From Neurospora intermedia (lineage: Eukaryota; Ascomycota; Sordariomycetes; Sordariales; Sordariaceae): DNA of 64,000 nt. The stretch lies in contig BTPP01000010.1 of assembly GCA_037102815.1 (NCBI GenBank), positions 186,001 to 250,000 of the forward strand. The letters run 5' to 3'. The notes below the pieces were generated by a model. The model did not search any database, was not told the DNA's origin, and saw nothing but the letters and a program-made list of their open reading frames with translations. This document shows, piece by piece, positions 1-11,996 of the stretch. Made by a program: the position numbers and the translations under genes. Position 1 is the first letter of the stretch. Each line of letters starts with the position of its first letter.

Positions 1-993
1 GACATGCCCCTAGCGCTCACTGGCGATGCCCCAGCAGCCCATGTCCTCACCGAAGCCGAGATCCGCGAGCGCAAAGAGCGGCGCGCGCGCCTTGCCAAGG
101 AGCACGATTTCATCGCACTCGACGATAGTGACCACTCCGACAACGACGACCGAAAACGCATCACGTTGAGTCTCAACAAACAGGCCAAGAAATCCGAATC
201 GCGCCTCATAGCCGAAGACGAAGACCTAGGCGAAGGCTACGACGAGTTCGTGACTGACGGCTCGCTTGCGCTGGGCCGCAAAGCCGAGCGCGAAGCCGCT
301 AAGCGGCACCGCCAGGAGATGGCGGAGATGATCCAGGCTGCGGAGGCTGGTTCTGATGCCGAGAGCGACGACAGCGAGGCGGAGCGGCGGGCTGCGTACG
401 AGGCCGCGCAGCGGCGGGCGGGTATGGACGGGCTGCACAAACCGGAAGACGACTTGATGGAGACAGACGAAGAAGGAGGAGGAGGAGGAGGGGTAGGGGG
501 AGTGAACCAAATTCCCAAGATGAAACCGCTTCCGGAGCTGGGGGAGGTGTTGGCGCGCATGAAGGGTTTGGTACAGGGGTTGGAAGACGAGGTGAGCCGG
601 CGAAAGGCGAGGATAGAGAGTCTGGAGAGGGAGAAGGAGGAGATATTGACCAGGGAAACGGAGGTGCAGGAGATATTGAACCAGGCGGGAGCCAAGTATC
701 AAGCTGTCATGGGCGGTGCTGATGCTGCCGGTGCTGATGCTGCCGGTGCTGCTGCTGCTGGTGCTGCGGTGACGGCCGTGACAAGTGCCGTTGCTGCTTC
801 GGGGGCGGCTGCTTCGGGGGCGACTACGTCTGGTGATGCGTTGAAGTTTGTCACGCAGTCGCCTTTGAGACCATTACCGCCTGGGTTTGCAGCGGATCTA
901 GCTGCGACTTCTAAGGAGAGAGGGTTGGAAAGCTTCGGGACGCCAACGCAAGAAAAGGGGCCTGATGATATTGACACTGAGATGGCGATGTAA
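1..993 (+). CDS. Ntr2-type spliceosome-disassembly protein, C-terminal part
   Basis: The reading frame is already open at the first base of the window, so the 5' end is probably missing; the first visible Met is at base 4. About 330 residues are seen. The N-terminal half (residues about 18-110) carries the charged block ERKERRARLAKEHDFIALDD, then EDEDLGEGYDEF and GRKAEREAAKRHRQEM, the pattern of the nineteen-complex-related protein 2 (Ntr2) family. In yeast Ntr2 works with Ntr1 and the helicase Prp43 to take apart the spliceosome in the nucleus. A predicted coiled coil (about 180-225) follows, then an Ala/Gly-rich low-complexity tail built on GADAAGADAAG-type repeats. The family call rests on pattern recognition of the N-terminal block. 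The tail is probably disordered and variable. Confidence 0.75.
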   Translation, partial: DMPLALTGDAPAAHVLTEAEIRERKERRARLAKEHDFIALDDSDHSDNDDRKRITLSLNKQAKKSESRLIAEDEDLGEGYDEFVTDGSLALGRKAEREAAKRHRQEMAEMIQAAEAGSDAESDDSEAERRAAYEAAQRRAGMDGLHKPEDDLMETDEEGGGGGGVGGVNQIPKMKPLPELGEVLARMKGLVQGLEDEVSRRKARIESLEREKEEILTRETEVQEILNQAGAKYQAVMGGADAAGADAAGAAAAGAAVTAVTSAVAASGAAASGATTSGDALKFVTQSPLRPLPPGFAADLAATSKERGLESFGTPTQEKGPDDIDTEMAM

Positions 994-1467
994 TGGGTAC
1001 AATGAATGAGCTTAAACCAAAAAGGCCAAACGGACGTATGTCATACGGGCTTACAACAATGACATCATCTTCAATATCAAATAGTATCTATCCCCTATAA
1101 ACTTAGCCCGAGTTTCATCCATTGTCAATGTCTGTTTTATACTAAGTCTTCATGAAAATCGCCCGGAAAGGAAACCGCGCCATCTCCTAGCTCGTACTTT
1201 GCGTTAACCATGTCTCAATCCATCCCTGCCTGCCTGCCTGCCAATGATGCTGACGCCCTTAAACAATGTAAAATCAGTAGTGGTGCAACCAGCCAACAGT
1301 CTAAAGATGTCTGATTGTACCACACGCACACCCCCCATATCCGCCGCATCTAATCATGAGCAAACGATAGCTCTCTGTCTCTTGTCTTGGTGTTGTTATC
1401 TTTTTGACGGGTTGTATCCGTTATCGAGGGGTGAGGAAGCCCCTCCATTCTCAGCTCACTTCACCTC
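994..1467. other. Intergenic spacer between convergent genes
   Basis: Shared 3' flank of the Ntr2-like gene and the Vps3844-like gene, which converge here. It contains a short direct repeat of CTGC at 1226-1240. No gene or RNA was recognised. Confidence 0.6.
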
Positions 1468-2847
1468 TTACTTAGTCGATGACCCCCTGACCACACCAGC
1501 GCCCAGAACACCGGGCATCTTCTCCTGGCCCACATCGAACAGCAGTCCAATCGCAAAGGCGATGGCACCGACAAGGGCAATGGTAGACCCGGCAATAAGC
1601 CAGAACTGCATGCTGACGTCCTCCTTCTGGCACATGTTACCACCCCAGTGCACAGTCTTGTAGGCCTTGCCCGGAGCCCCGGGGCGGCTGTCCATAGTAG
1701 CCAGGCACTTGCAGACAAAGCAGCTAGCTCCGCCAGCCTCGGTACTACCATTCTTGCCTCCCCACTTGTCCACGCACGTGCCGTGGCCCGAGCAGTTGCC
1801 CGTCTGGTCAACGCAGCTCTTCTCCGAGGTAAAGCACTGCGGAATCGCCTTCTTAGCGGCGGTCTGCAGGTGACTGTTAGTCGGGCGGGAGAGGGGAGGC
1901 TGGGTCGGGGCAACGGCAGCGTTCGCGCCGCGGACGCTATCGTCGACGATGACGGTCTCGGAGTTGAAGCGACGGCGGAGATCGGAGGAGGAGCCGGTGG
2001 CGGCTTTGACGCTCCAATGATTGAGCTTGGAGGAACGGCTCGACTCGGGCATTAGGACGAGGACGGCCTCGAGGTCGCCGGAGGAGATGAACTTGTTGAG
2101 ACGGTTCAGGTTGTCGACGAGAGTATCGAGGGCCTCGGGCGACTAATAAACAGAGGTCGAGTTGGTTATTGAACTAGCAAGGGGTGTAGAAGCGTTCTCT
2201 GCTTGTAACGCACCTTCTGAATATCATACTTGACCACCGACGAGGAGCCCGTCCAGCAGTCTCCATTGACAGGGTTGATGGCAGAGGCCAGGTCGCACTG
2301 CTCCGGCGTAGCAATACCCAGGTTTTGGAAAAGCGACATCAGTCGATCATTGGCCACCTTGGATGGCGGATCTGAAATGGCGAAGGTGGCATGCTGGCTT
2401 GACTTGGCGAGCGAATCCCTCAAAGACCCAGCATTCTCGGCAGTGACGCCTTCGAGGATGACAACTAGTTGTGATGGATCATTCGTCTCGGTCTGGGTGA
2501 AAAGAGGTGCCGGACTCTTGCCGTACTTTGCAATGAAGCTGATCGCGGCCTCGGTATCGATAGAGCTAGGGATGTCGCGAAGGTCGCTGCCGTAGTAGTC
2601 TCTAGATGCCTGTTGCGCAGGTTAGATCAGACTTAGGTAGGTATTTTACGCGCCGAGTTACGTGTGTTTGACTTGCCCTCTGGAGAAGGATATGGCGAAC
2701 GACTTCTTTTGGTAGCCGGGGTACTTCGCGGGATGATTGTTCTTGTTGTTGCTTGGAATCAAGGATGAAGACATCGGCACTCTGCTGTGACGCAGCAGCA
2801 GCAAGCCCAGACAGAGCTGCCAAAGTTATACTGGTGAGGAACCTCAT
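1468..2847 (-). CDS. Vps3844 (DUF3844) family membrane protein
   Basis: Three exons: 2662-2847, 2214-2609 and 1468-2142, giving 418 aa with both introns in phase 0. The start MRFLTSITLAALSGLAAAA is a good signal peptide. The C-terminal third has a cysteine-rich EGF-like module (CSGHGTCVDKWGG, CFVCKC, CQKEDVSMQFW) followed by one membrane segment (WLIAGSTIALVGAIAFAIG) and a short cytosolic tail. This is the signature of the fungal Vps3844/DUF3844 C-terminal domain, linked to vacuolar protein sorting and the secretory pathway. The first intron's donor is ambiguous: GTAACT at 2661, or GCAAGT at 2676, which would remove five codons and join ILLQR to ASRDYYG; both stay in frame. The family and topology are well supported; the exact cargo or function is not known from sequence. 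Confidence 0.85.
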
Positions 2848-3830
2848 ATTTGAGAACAGCCGAATGGTCGATGCGGCCGGTGATAAATGTTGGATGAGGA
2901 GTGTCCCAGTGACGTTTGTAAAGTCGCTGGCGGAGACACAATGCCTGACTGGAAGTCGGAGTGGGATGGACCTAGCTTGCCCAGCCAAATGATGAATCCC
3001 GTCCGGGCCCCACTGCCACAAGTTCCCCAGCAGCCCAGCCTGGGCTGACATGAATGCGCCCACTGAATTGCAGTGGTCATCGCTGCCATTGGTACCACTA
3101 CTGTAGCCCATCCGTCCACTGGGAAGCACGACCGTGACAGCTGCCCTCAACTGGCTACCTAACGCCATATGGAGGACCGACGCCGGGATGCCAGTCAAGT
3201 AGGTAGGTACCTAGGTGACGGTACAGTATACCTGTACCAAGCGGGTAGTACAGTAGAACATTACCCCAACGCACTGTTGGTATCGTTGGAACAGCGTGCA
3301 AAATGGGAACAGCAATGCGCACTGCGGCATCCAACATCTGAACCGAACAAGCGTTTCTGAACCGCTGGAGGGAAGAGGCATCTGATGCTTACCTCTAGAA
3401 GGCCCTCGAACCTCGCACTGTGATCCTACCCCATCTTCGTTCTGCCGGAATTCGAGGCGCGACCAGACCCCGGAACTACTAGTAGCCTGGTCGCGGTCTT
3501 CAACTTCCATCTCTCAGATTGGCTTTCTGTCCCGCTGTCGCAATCGTCACAAGCCTACGAACCCATTCTCGACATCGTCTGCCGCCCGCTCCCTTCCAGT
3601 ACGGGAACCCCCCCCTCAGTAGGCTTACATATCTGCGCGCCTTTACCTGTCCTCGGAGTCGCACATCCCGAACCCGCAACGAGCTACTAGCGAAGCCGAG
3701 CACAGTCAAGCCCGAGGCCGTTTCGCCGTTCTTTTCTCATATTTGATTTTTTTCGGCGCATACGAGCGGCCGCGACCTTTGATCCTTCCAACTCTTCGGC
3801 CGCCGGCTGGGCGTGCCACAGTCATCCAAC
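2848..3830. other. Divergent promoter region
   Basis: About 1 kb between the Vps3844-like gene (-) and the mitochondrial-type protein gene (+). It holds a GGTA-rich patch with the palindrome ACCTAGGT at 3209-3216 and a pyrimidine-rich stretch around 3540-3640 before the + strand gene. Small open frames here show no recognisable protein. Confidence 0.55.
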
Positions 3831-5293
3831 ATGGCATCGCGCCTCTTCCGACCGATGAGGTCACTCATGGCCTCCCGAAATTTATCAAAATACATGGTAC
3901 ATGGGCAGCCGATTGTTGTACAAGGAGTACGGATCAGGCATGGCTCCTTCAGAAGGTAATACCTCTGGCAATCCCAGATGGCCTGGGTATGTCGTGCTGA
4001 CATGGGTACTTTTTGGCAGGCGAATCTTCCGGACCCTGGCCATGGGTATTACCATATACGTGTGCGCCGATTACTACGACAGGAAAGTGCTAGGGATGCT
4101 TTCGAACGCCTTGGATGATCTCGACGGCGACCGTGGCCATGGTGAAGAGGAGGATGACGAAGAAGAGGATTACGTCTTCATCCCCTTTCCCCTAACGGAG
4201 CAAAAACTCAAGCCAGAGCCATACTCGGCACGCAGTCCGGAGTGGAAAGAGTTCGTCAAGTTCGCACAAGATCAGAAACGGATACAGCAAGTTCAGGGTT
4301 AGTAGCAGCGACCATACGAATCTGGTTGCAAGGATATGGAGACTAACATTGCACACAGAGGATATCGCCAGCCTGGTCTTGAAGATGCTCAAGAATCAGC
4401 GAATCTTGACAAACTACGTTGGACCAGAAATGAATGTCAAAAAAGCATGGCTCCAGGCATTTTACCCTTTGGTCGCACCTCCCGAATACGAACGCTATGG
4501 GTAAGTCTCAGACCAAATCCCATGCGCGCTCGAGTCGAGCTGACACTTTTCGTTTGATGGCAGAATCATGATTACGCCTTATGAAATCGGATGGGCTAGT
4601 ATATCGATGGAGTCGCCACAGGTGAAGAAAGCTGAGCGGTTGTTCTGGCCTAAGCCTGTTGCGTTGTCGCTATGGGCCGTCGCTACCACCCTTGCGAAGA
4701 AGAAAGCGATGGAGGTTTCGCAGTTTTTCGGTCTTTCGGGTCTTTTCACCCCTTCGGAGCCCCCGGTGCAACGAGCTCAGGGAACCGGAACAACTGGACT
4801 GCCTTCGACGGTCACTGGTGACGTTCAGAGAATGATGGACCACATCCGACGACAGGCAACACAACGACCGGAGGATGTGCAGGACCCTGGTGCCCTGGTC
4901 TCGGCAAGGAGTATGGATCCCGACGCTGCTGCGCAGAACAAGGGGATACTTACAACCATGAATCGACCCCCTCCCAGCAAAGAGCCGCCCAAGGCCGGCG
5001 AAGAGAAAAAGGATCAGGAATGGGCTTTGGCTCAGCTACGGGAATTCATCGGGCTCAGCCCATGGGAGATATTCACCAAGACGTACAGGAAGGTGTGGAA
5101 ACCAATTCGACCTGATCCACCGCGCGGGTCGATGGCCTTTGCCGGTATGATCGAATTTGAGACGAAGAAGCATTGGTTAACAGCATACGTCACGGCTTGG
5201 TATAACCCAGGGACGCGAACTTTCGACCCCAACAACTTTACGATTACTGTCACGAGGTTGACGAACAAGCAAGTCCACCCCTTGGTCCGTTAA
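3831..5293 (+). CDS. Conserved fungal protein, probable mitochondrial membrane protein
   Basis: Four exons: 3831-3955, 4020-4297, 4359-4500 and 4564-5293, giving 424 aa with consistent phases. The start MASRLFRPMRSLMASRNLSK is Arg/Ser-rich with no acidic residue, like a mitochondrial presequence. One hydrophobic segment (FRTLAMGITIYVCADYY, about residues 46-62) follows. Then come an acidic patch (GEEEDDEEEDYVFIPF), a conserved-looking middle (MNVKKAWLQAFYPLVAPPEYERYG and a block ending EIGWASISMESP) and a basic helix before a Pro-rich linker. The last 80 residues (GMIEFETKKHWLTAYVTAWYNP) look like a folded domain. I do not recognise a named family. Single-pass anchoring in the inner membrane is an inference from the presequence and the one hydrophobic segment. 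Confidence 0.75.
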
Positions 5294-7713
5294 CACAAGA
5301 TGTTGTGTTGCGATACAATGGCAGAGGAGGTCTTTGTTTCGATGGGAGCCTTCTTCTCAGTTCTTTGATTTCTTTATATCAGCATGCTGGAGTGTAGCAT
5401 TGTTATGGGACGGCGTTACGTGGAATAGGCTTCGATAAAAGCATGGCAATTTGACAAGTTGTGTTGGTCAGCTTGGTAAAATTGTACAGAGCGGGCAGAC
5501 TAGGGGTTTGAGTTTCGGAAGAGATACCACAATAGACACCAGGAGTGGTAGTGCTTGGGATATGGATTTCAACAATGAATCACATAGTATTCCTCAGCCT
5601 ATCAATTGAATAATCAAACGCGCCGAGTGTCTTGAGCGCTGTCGAGCATTGCTGTGTGTCATGTTTTGCGTGGCTCGGGGCCCGGAAGCTGGGCTCGGCG
5701 ATCATCACAAGTAGTAACGGAATGCCAAGACCCGGGCTCGCTGCCAAGGCCGGAATCCTTACCTCCAGCGCCGAGAGCTGTTTTCTACACTATACCACAA
5801 CGCACTTCGGCTTGGTCCGGCCTCTTCTTTACAGCTTCCCGCATCATCTAACATCTACTTTGGGGATGTCAGAATTCTTTTTCGGCTATATCATAGTATG
5901 AACATTGCCCGTAGACGGATCGTCTAGTAAAACTCGAGTGTCTGATAGCGTAGGTAGTTGCCGTTCATGCCGGGACCAGGCCATCTGCCACCTTGAAACT
6001 TGAAAGGGCCTACCAATATTCAGCACTCTCCAATAAAAGCTCTTGCAAAAACGATTACGCTATATTTAATTTCAGAATGCTTCCAGTTGTGAAAGGGAAG
6101 TCTCATAAACTTACGGGAAACATACAACGTTTCAAACGCAGGAATTCTCCATTGCCTGTTTCGCGGTTACGATGTTCATGATGTTGATGGGAAAATGTGC
6201 ACGTTTCCATGACTGATTAGAAATGGATGGCGCCGTTGTTTGATTGTAGTAGACTCGAGTGTGAAGTTGTGTGTAATTCGTAGAAATTTCATTTCCTCAT
6301 TGTTGATTTCTGTTGATTCCTTGTGGTGGGTGATACGCAGCATGTGGCATTCCAAGCGTCTAGTCCATATTGTAGAGTCAAGTAGTTGACATATCAACCA
6401 TAGGATACGGAAGTCAATGTTCAATGTCCGCTTGATGTGAAATTATAGTACACTTAAATATCAGCCGAGATCGCCAGATCCGGGCGCATCAAATGGGTGG
6501 AAAGGGCGGGGATAACCGATCCGGGCTGTTAGCGTTCTAGACAAAGTGCTTCAAGGATGAACGAAGTCTATTTTCGGTGGGTGTGAGAATAGCGAGAGAG
6601 TTAGTTGTTGGATGATTTGCGAGTTTCTATGGTTCCTAGTGGACCAAGTTCTGTTAAGCATGGGTATGAAATGAAAAGGTACAATATCTCATCTCAGTCT
6701 CAAGGAACTCGTTTGCTCCCATATTCAGACGTATCGTAGAAGTCCGCTGCTGTAACTTGAGCTGAGCTGGTTGAATCAAGCACTTTGGTATGGGTACTAA
6801 AAGCCTTTCCTAGTAGATCCCTTGATTGACCTCGAGGTCTTTTCGCGGCAACTCTTCACAGTCGTCTGTTGTTTGTGAGGTCAAGTAGTACTCGTACCTG
6901 ATTAAAAACATTGGATGCCCGAGAACCCACGGCCCTGCATAAACATAGACTGAGCTTTCTTTCAGGGCCGTTAAGCGGTACTTGCGTGCTGTTGTCTGTT
7001 GCGGTATGCATGGGAGTTACTCGGATCATCTGTGCACAATCGTGCATACCTAAGCCCCAAGGCGTTCGCCCAAGCTCCTGTTACGAACAGACCGCTTCCC
7101 AAACATCTAGACCTAGTCTCCATACACTTGCAGCTCGTCTGCCCCATGGGGCGTTGGTTTCATGGCATGTGCGTCTAACCAGATCGCCATTCAAATGCGT
7201 TACAGACTGTGCAAGATAACTTCATGGCAGGGATCCCTACACAAAACTTTAACGTCGTTCCTGGCCTCTGTTCTCTTTACTCAAATCATATCACATCTAA
7301 TTACCTTTATGTCTTCCCATTAGGTATCTATTCGAAGTGGCGATGAAACACCACCACCCCAGACCCAAAGTCCGTGGCCGATCATGCCTGGGCAAATAGA
7401 ACACCGAAAGCAACTGTTTATTATCTCGACCCAAAGTAACCTTCGCCGCACTGACTTTCCCATTGTTGCCTCTCTATCCAATCTCTCAAGTGTCCAGTCA
7501 TTAAGTTTCCCTTTCCGAACAGTCTACATGGTAGCTGGCTACCTCAGACTGGCTCTGCTATAATCTGGGGTACTTTCCTTGTATATATAACCCCATATCG
7601 TTTCATATCCATCATTTTCCATGTTCAAACTTTCATCGCCGTACGAGCCACTCAGCCTATAGTACCTCCATCGAGGTCCCCGAGCCAGCAGATTGATCGA
7701 TACATAGCTCACT
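5294..7713. other. Gene-free spacer and MFS promoter
   Basis: 2.4 kb with no coding signal: the short open frames have neither family resemblance nor codon bias. The last 200 bases are the promoter of the following transporter gene. Confidence 0.55.
7583..7589 (+). promoter_or_regulatory. TATA box of the Qdr-like transporter gene
   Basis: A TATATAA match lies 125 bases before the transporter's ATG (7714), a normal fungal TATA-to-ATG distance. Assignment is by sequence match and position only. Confidence 0.5.
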
Positions 7714-9864
7714 ATGGCATTGTCTGTGGACGACAAGCGACCAGCCGTGGTCGATGCTCAGAGGCTCTCCACATCTTGGGAGAACCGCGGTACGATACCT
7801 ACTCTGGGTGACGAGAACAACAGCAACAACACCAACCAACTGGAAACAACCGTACCAGATCCAACACCAGACTCGCCTTCTATCGAGCCACCAAGCGCCA
7901 CAAAAACTGACCAGTCGCATTTCTGGCACTTGAAGAGTCCTCAACCTCCTACTTCTCCTTTTTCAAATCGGCCGAAACATGAGAGGACAGAAAGTACAGA
8001 GAGCACAGCAAGTGAATCCACTCAAAGCTCAAGCAGCACCGAAGTAGACGAGAAGTTCGAGAGCCAAGGCAAATCAGACAAAGCATCAGCGACGTCATCA
8101 GTAACTCAGGTTGAAGGTATCAACGACTCAGGCCTACCAGAACCGCCCTATCATGTTTTCACCAAAAAGGAAAAATGGCTGGTCACGGGCATCATCGCAG
8201 TGGCGGGTCTCTTCTCTCCTCTCTCCAGCAATATCTACTTTCCGGCCCTGGGGGCCATTGCCAATGTTAGTCACCCGTGTGAGCAGAAGAAGGGTTCCCA
8301 GAGAGGTGAAGAGCATCGCTAACCTACTTTCAGTCTATTCACATCGACATCGCGCTTGTATCCTTGACTGTAACCATCTACATGGCAGTGCAAGCGTTTG
8401 CCCCCTCGTTTTGGGGTCCCCTGAGCGACACGTGCGGACGCCGTGTTACTTTCATCGGGACATTTGTTGTTTTCCTCCTTGCCAACATTGCATTGGCTTT
8501 CAGCAAGAATTTTGCGATGTTGATGGTATTTCGAGCTATTCAGGCATTTGGTAGTGCTGCGACTATTTCCGTCGGTACGTCAGACTCGTCGTTTTTGTAT
8601 CGCCGATTTCCATTGAATATCAAGCATTAACTTTGTCCACTTTTGTAGGAGGAGGTGTCCTTGGCGATATTACGACAGCAAAGGAGCGTGGCGGCTATAT
8701 GGCAGGGTTTAGCGCAGGTGAGTCCAATCCGTATCGACGTGGTTGAGAAGGAAGGGGCGTAACTGACAATTTTCCTATTCATCAGTCCGCATGTTTGGTC
8801 TGTCCATGGGCCCAGTCATTGGAGGCATCATTACTGAGTATCTCGGCTTCCACGCAATTTTCTGGTTTCTCTTTGTTCTTGGTAGCATCACGCTGGGCGC
8901 GATCTTGCTTTTCCTCCCGGAAACCCTCCGCCGTGTAGCCGGGAACGGCACCGTCCCACTCAAGGGCATTCACCGTCCCTTCTTCGACCGTCAGCTCCGG
9001 CAGCGCTACTGGGTAGAAAGAGACGCCACTCGGGAAGAAGACGACATCACCGCTCCCCCACCTAAGCTGACCTGCTCTACTCTCTTCGCCTCCTTCCGCT
9101 TCATGGCCGAAAAGGACGTCATCGTCACCCTCTTCTTCGGCGCCATCGTCTACACAGTCTGGAGCATGGTGACCTCCTCCACCACCGCCTTATTCCAGCC
9201 GCGCTTCGGCCTCGGCGACCTGCAAACCGGTCTGATCTTCATCCCCAACGGCATCGGCTGCATCTGCGGCTCCTTGCTCTCGGGCAAGATCATGAACCGC
9301 GATTATAAGATCGTCGAGACCGATTACCGCGCCTCCCATCACCTCTCGAGCTCCGTCGAAATCAACCGCAAGAAGCTGGCCGACTTCCCCATCTCGCGCG
9401 CCCGTCTGCGTTCGTCGCTGTACTTCGTCATCCCTTTTATCATTTGCGTTGCGGGATACGGATTCGCCATCACCAGCCCCCGCCTCGGCACTGAAAAGAA
9501 GGCAATGGCCCTGCCCCTGGTCTTGCAGTTCTTCATCGCCTTCACCCAGATGGGCTTGTTCAACCTGAACAGCACCCTTATGGTTGACCTCTACCCAGGA
9601 GCGAGCGCAAGCGCGTCGGCGGTGAACAACCTTGTGAGGTGTCTGATTGGCGCTGTTGGCGTCGCGCTGGTGCAGTTCATCATTGACGCGATTGGCGCGG
9701 GATTGACGTTCCTTCTTCTTGCTATTGTCACTGCAGCTTTTACGCCATTGCTTTGGCTGGAGTGGAGGTTTGGGGAGCGCTGGCGAAGAGAGCGGGTGGA
9801 AAGGCTAGAGAGGGAGAAGGCGGAGAAGAGAGCGGCTGAGGGTGGGGAGTCTGGTCAGGCGTAG
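7714..9864 (+). CDS. MFS drug:H+ antiporter, Qdr/Dtr1-like (DHA1)
   Basis: Four exons: 7714-8265, 8334-8574, 8649-8717 and 8786-9864, giving 646 aa. A Ser/Thr/Pro-rich cytosolic N-terminus of about 150 residues precedes twelve predicted membrane segments. The first reads LFSPLSSNIYFPALGAIAN, typical of the DHA1 group that includes yeast Qdr1-3 and Dtr1. The loop 2-3 motif is GPLSDTCGRRVTF, and motif C of antiporters is seen as GLSMGPVIGGIITEYLG. A long central loop (HRPFFDRQLRQRYWVERDA onward) and a basic coiled C-terminus (RERVERLEREKAEKRAAE) complete it. Members export drugs, polyamines or weak acids from the plasma membrane using the proton gradient; the substrate here cannot be told from sequence. 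Confidence 0.9.
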
Positions 9865-11424
9865 AGCGCTGCAGAAAGCTGGTCAAGTCTCTGAGAGGCT
9901 GGTGGTTGTCGTGGTGGTTGTCGTGATCAATCTATTTTTCGTATGATCGGTTTGTATTTTGGACAGCTGGACGGACGCCGTTGACTGTTTTGGGTAGAGT
10001 TTGGAGCAAAGGAGCTGGTCTCTCTGGTTATCGCCGGTTTCTGCTGGATTTTGATCAGCTATTGAAGCGTTCACGCAAGCATTTGACGGTCTTGGGATTC
10101 GAAGGGTTCATGGAACCCGGGGGCGTTGGTACTTTTTGCTAGAGATAGACTAGAGCTGGAAAGCCCGGTTGCTAAAGTGGGCTGGATACCCTGGCGGTAA
10201 CGGATAGACAAAAGTCGTTTGAACGACTCGCGATTGAATAGAGGTAATCGGATCTGGCGTCAAGGAAAGTTGTTTAGCATTGCTTCCAAGGTTGTGATTT
10301 CTGCCCGCCGATTCCAGTGTCGACTGCCTCCTCGCCCTCACGTGCTGTCATGGTGTCTGGATAGTGAAGAATGCTATGATTACTGCCGGGTCCGTGCAAA
10401 CTTAGGTGGTTGGTCAGTGCTTCCCTCTCCTATCCTTCGGTCAGTGAAGTGCAAGAGCCTGTAGTCATACTACGAGGTTCTCGAATTCGGAAGGAGCACC
10501 TCTCCGTTCCTGTTGTGGCCTTGATCACCACTTCCACAACCTGGTCCGGTGAAGGTCCCAGGTCAGGTTTCAATTTCGCCTCCCTGGCGGTGTCCAGTTT
10601 CGATTACCTGAGAGTTTTTTACACTCCATCCCATCACAGAATTTCAGCACTTGGAATCGTGGTGTTTTCGTCGAACGATTTCGATCCCGTTTGTTTACTT
10701 CCCTTCCCTTTTGGGACACAAAGTTGGGCTTTTGCATGGGTTTTTACGGTTCTTGGCAGGGGTGCGAGTAGTCCCATTGGTTCAAGTGGTCTGGACCGCG
10801 GCGACGGCCAACATGGGATGGCAAAAGAGCTCTCATTCACTCGACAATTGTTGGTCGTAGGTTTACACTTGGCAATTGACATGACTATTTTGACACTCTT
10901 GGGAAGTCATAGCATCTTGACCGGGGTTTGTGAGATCTCCTCAGACAGAGAATGGTAGCAGATTGCCGACTGAACTTGATAGGTTTTTGATGATGGTTGA
11001 ACTTCGCGGGATCAGGTTGCGACATGGGACACTCGGGGTTCTTTGTTCCAAAAAAAAAGTCCAAAATTAGCAATATCATTGTGTATAGGTATAAATTCTA
11101 TTGTTTTGTGTTTCCAGATCTTGTTCTGAGATTGAGAGCGGTTGTTCTTGGGACCATTGAGATGCGCGGCGCCCGAGTTTCCGTCCGTGCCGCTGTCCAG
11201 GCGTCAGGAACAAAGGCGACCTCAGTCTTCTTTCAGCATTGTTGTCGCGGCTGTCACGAGTTTTTCTTTGTGCAGTCTATGATCTGCCTACAAGTTCATT
11301 GATCAATGCTTTGTGATGCATAAGGGGTTGATGTCCCGTTAGTGACAGCGGCAACGAGCCACATCTCGAGGTTGGACTTCTGCCGCTTTTCGTGGGTTTG
11401 TCCACATCAAGAGCTCAACCAAGG
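9865..11424. other. Gene-free spacer
   Basis: About 1.6 kb downstream of the transporter and far upstream of the GT2 gene. It opens with two copies of a GGTGGTTGTCGT unit (9900-9925). The longest open frame (10410-10958) has no recognisable domain or fungal codon bias. It may belong to the extended GT2 promoter. Confidence 0.5.
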
Positions 11425-11781
11425 CTGTTCGTAGATTGTTCATCTTGTTCAAAAGAACGTTTGTTCTGTCTCATTATGGCTGTTCTGGGCTGTTCTTTTG
11501 TCTGCTATGGTTGTTCGTGGGACAGCAGACCTGGACGGACCTTGGCGAAAGACTCGTCCGATATCACATTTTAGAAGAACTATACGGATTCTCAATGAAT
11601 GAACAGCTTCTATGTTTGCTCCGTCTTAAATGGGCTGTTCAGTATGGGATGACAGCAACCTCCAGCCTGTACGATGAACAGCTGGGCAATCTGGGACTGT
11701 TCACGCAGCATAACCAGAACAGCCAACCTGAACCGACCTGGATTCGGCTGTTCGCAGGTTGAAAACACTAAAACACTGTTC
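11425..11781. promoter_or_regulatory. Dense array of TGTTC motifs upstream of the GT2 gene
   Basis: Fourteen copies of TGTTC/GAACA lie within 357 bases: on the + strand at 11426, 11437, 11446, 11462, 11481, 11491, 11512, 11636, 11698, 11749 and 11777, and on the - strand at 11601, 11676 and 11717. Ten of them extend to CTGTTC, most often GGCTGTTC or AGCTGTTC. In random sequence less than one 5-mer hit would be expected on both strands. The array ends about 325 bases before the GT2 start codon, within its likely promoter. A cluster of binding sites for a sequence-specific regulator is the simplest reading; a decayed tandem repeat is the alternative. Confidence 0.6.
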
Positions 11782-11930
11782 ACTCCTGGCGACCTTGAAA
11801 GGTGACTGTCGAGATCTGAGGTCGCATAAAAGTCGTCCGCCGCACCCAAGAGCTGATCCATTTTGCTTCCTCCCAAAACTGCTTCGACAGACAATCGTCA
11901 GACGACCAAAGTCAATCGACACTCTGCGAT

Positions 11931-11980
11931 CTCAAGCAACCTCAAGCAACCTCAAGCAACCTCAAGCAACCTCAAGCAAC
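11931..11980 (+). repeat. Five perfect copies of a 10-bp unit in the GT2 leader
   Basis: Five head-to-tail copies of CTCAAGCAAC without a mismatch. They lie about 125 bases before the start codon, in the presumed 5' untranslated region just before a probable leader intron. The period is 10 bp, so copy number changes would not affect coding but would change leader length. Confidence 0.9.
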
Positions 11981-11996
11981 CAACAATAACTTCTCA

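Noticed and set aside
226-702. Two overlapping - strand frames of over 150 codons opposite the Ntr2-like gene
   Set aside because: Low-complexity shadow frames of a charged coding region.
10410-10958. 182-codon + strand frame upstream of the GT2 gene
   Set aside because: No domain, no codon bias, poor start context.
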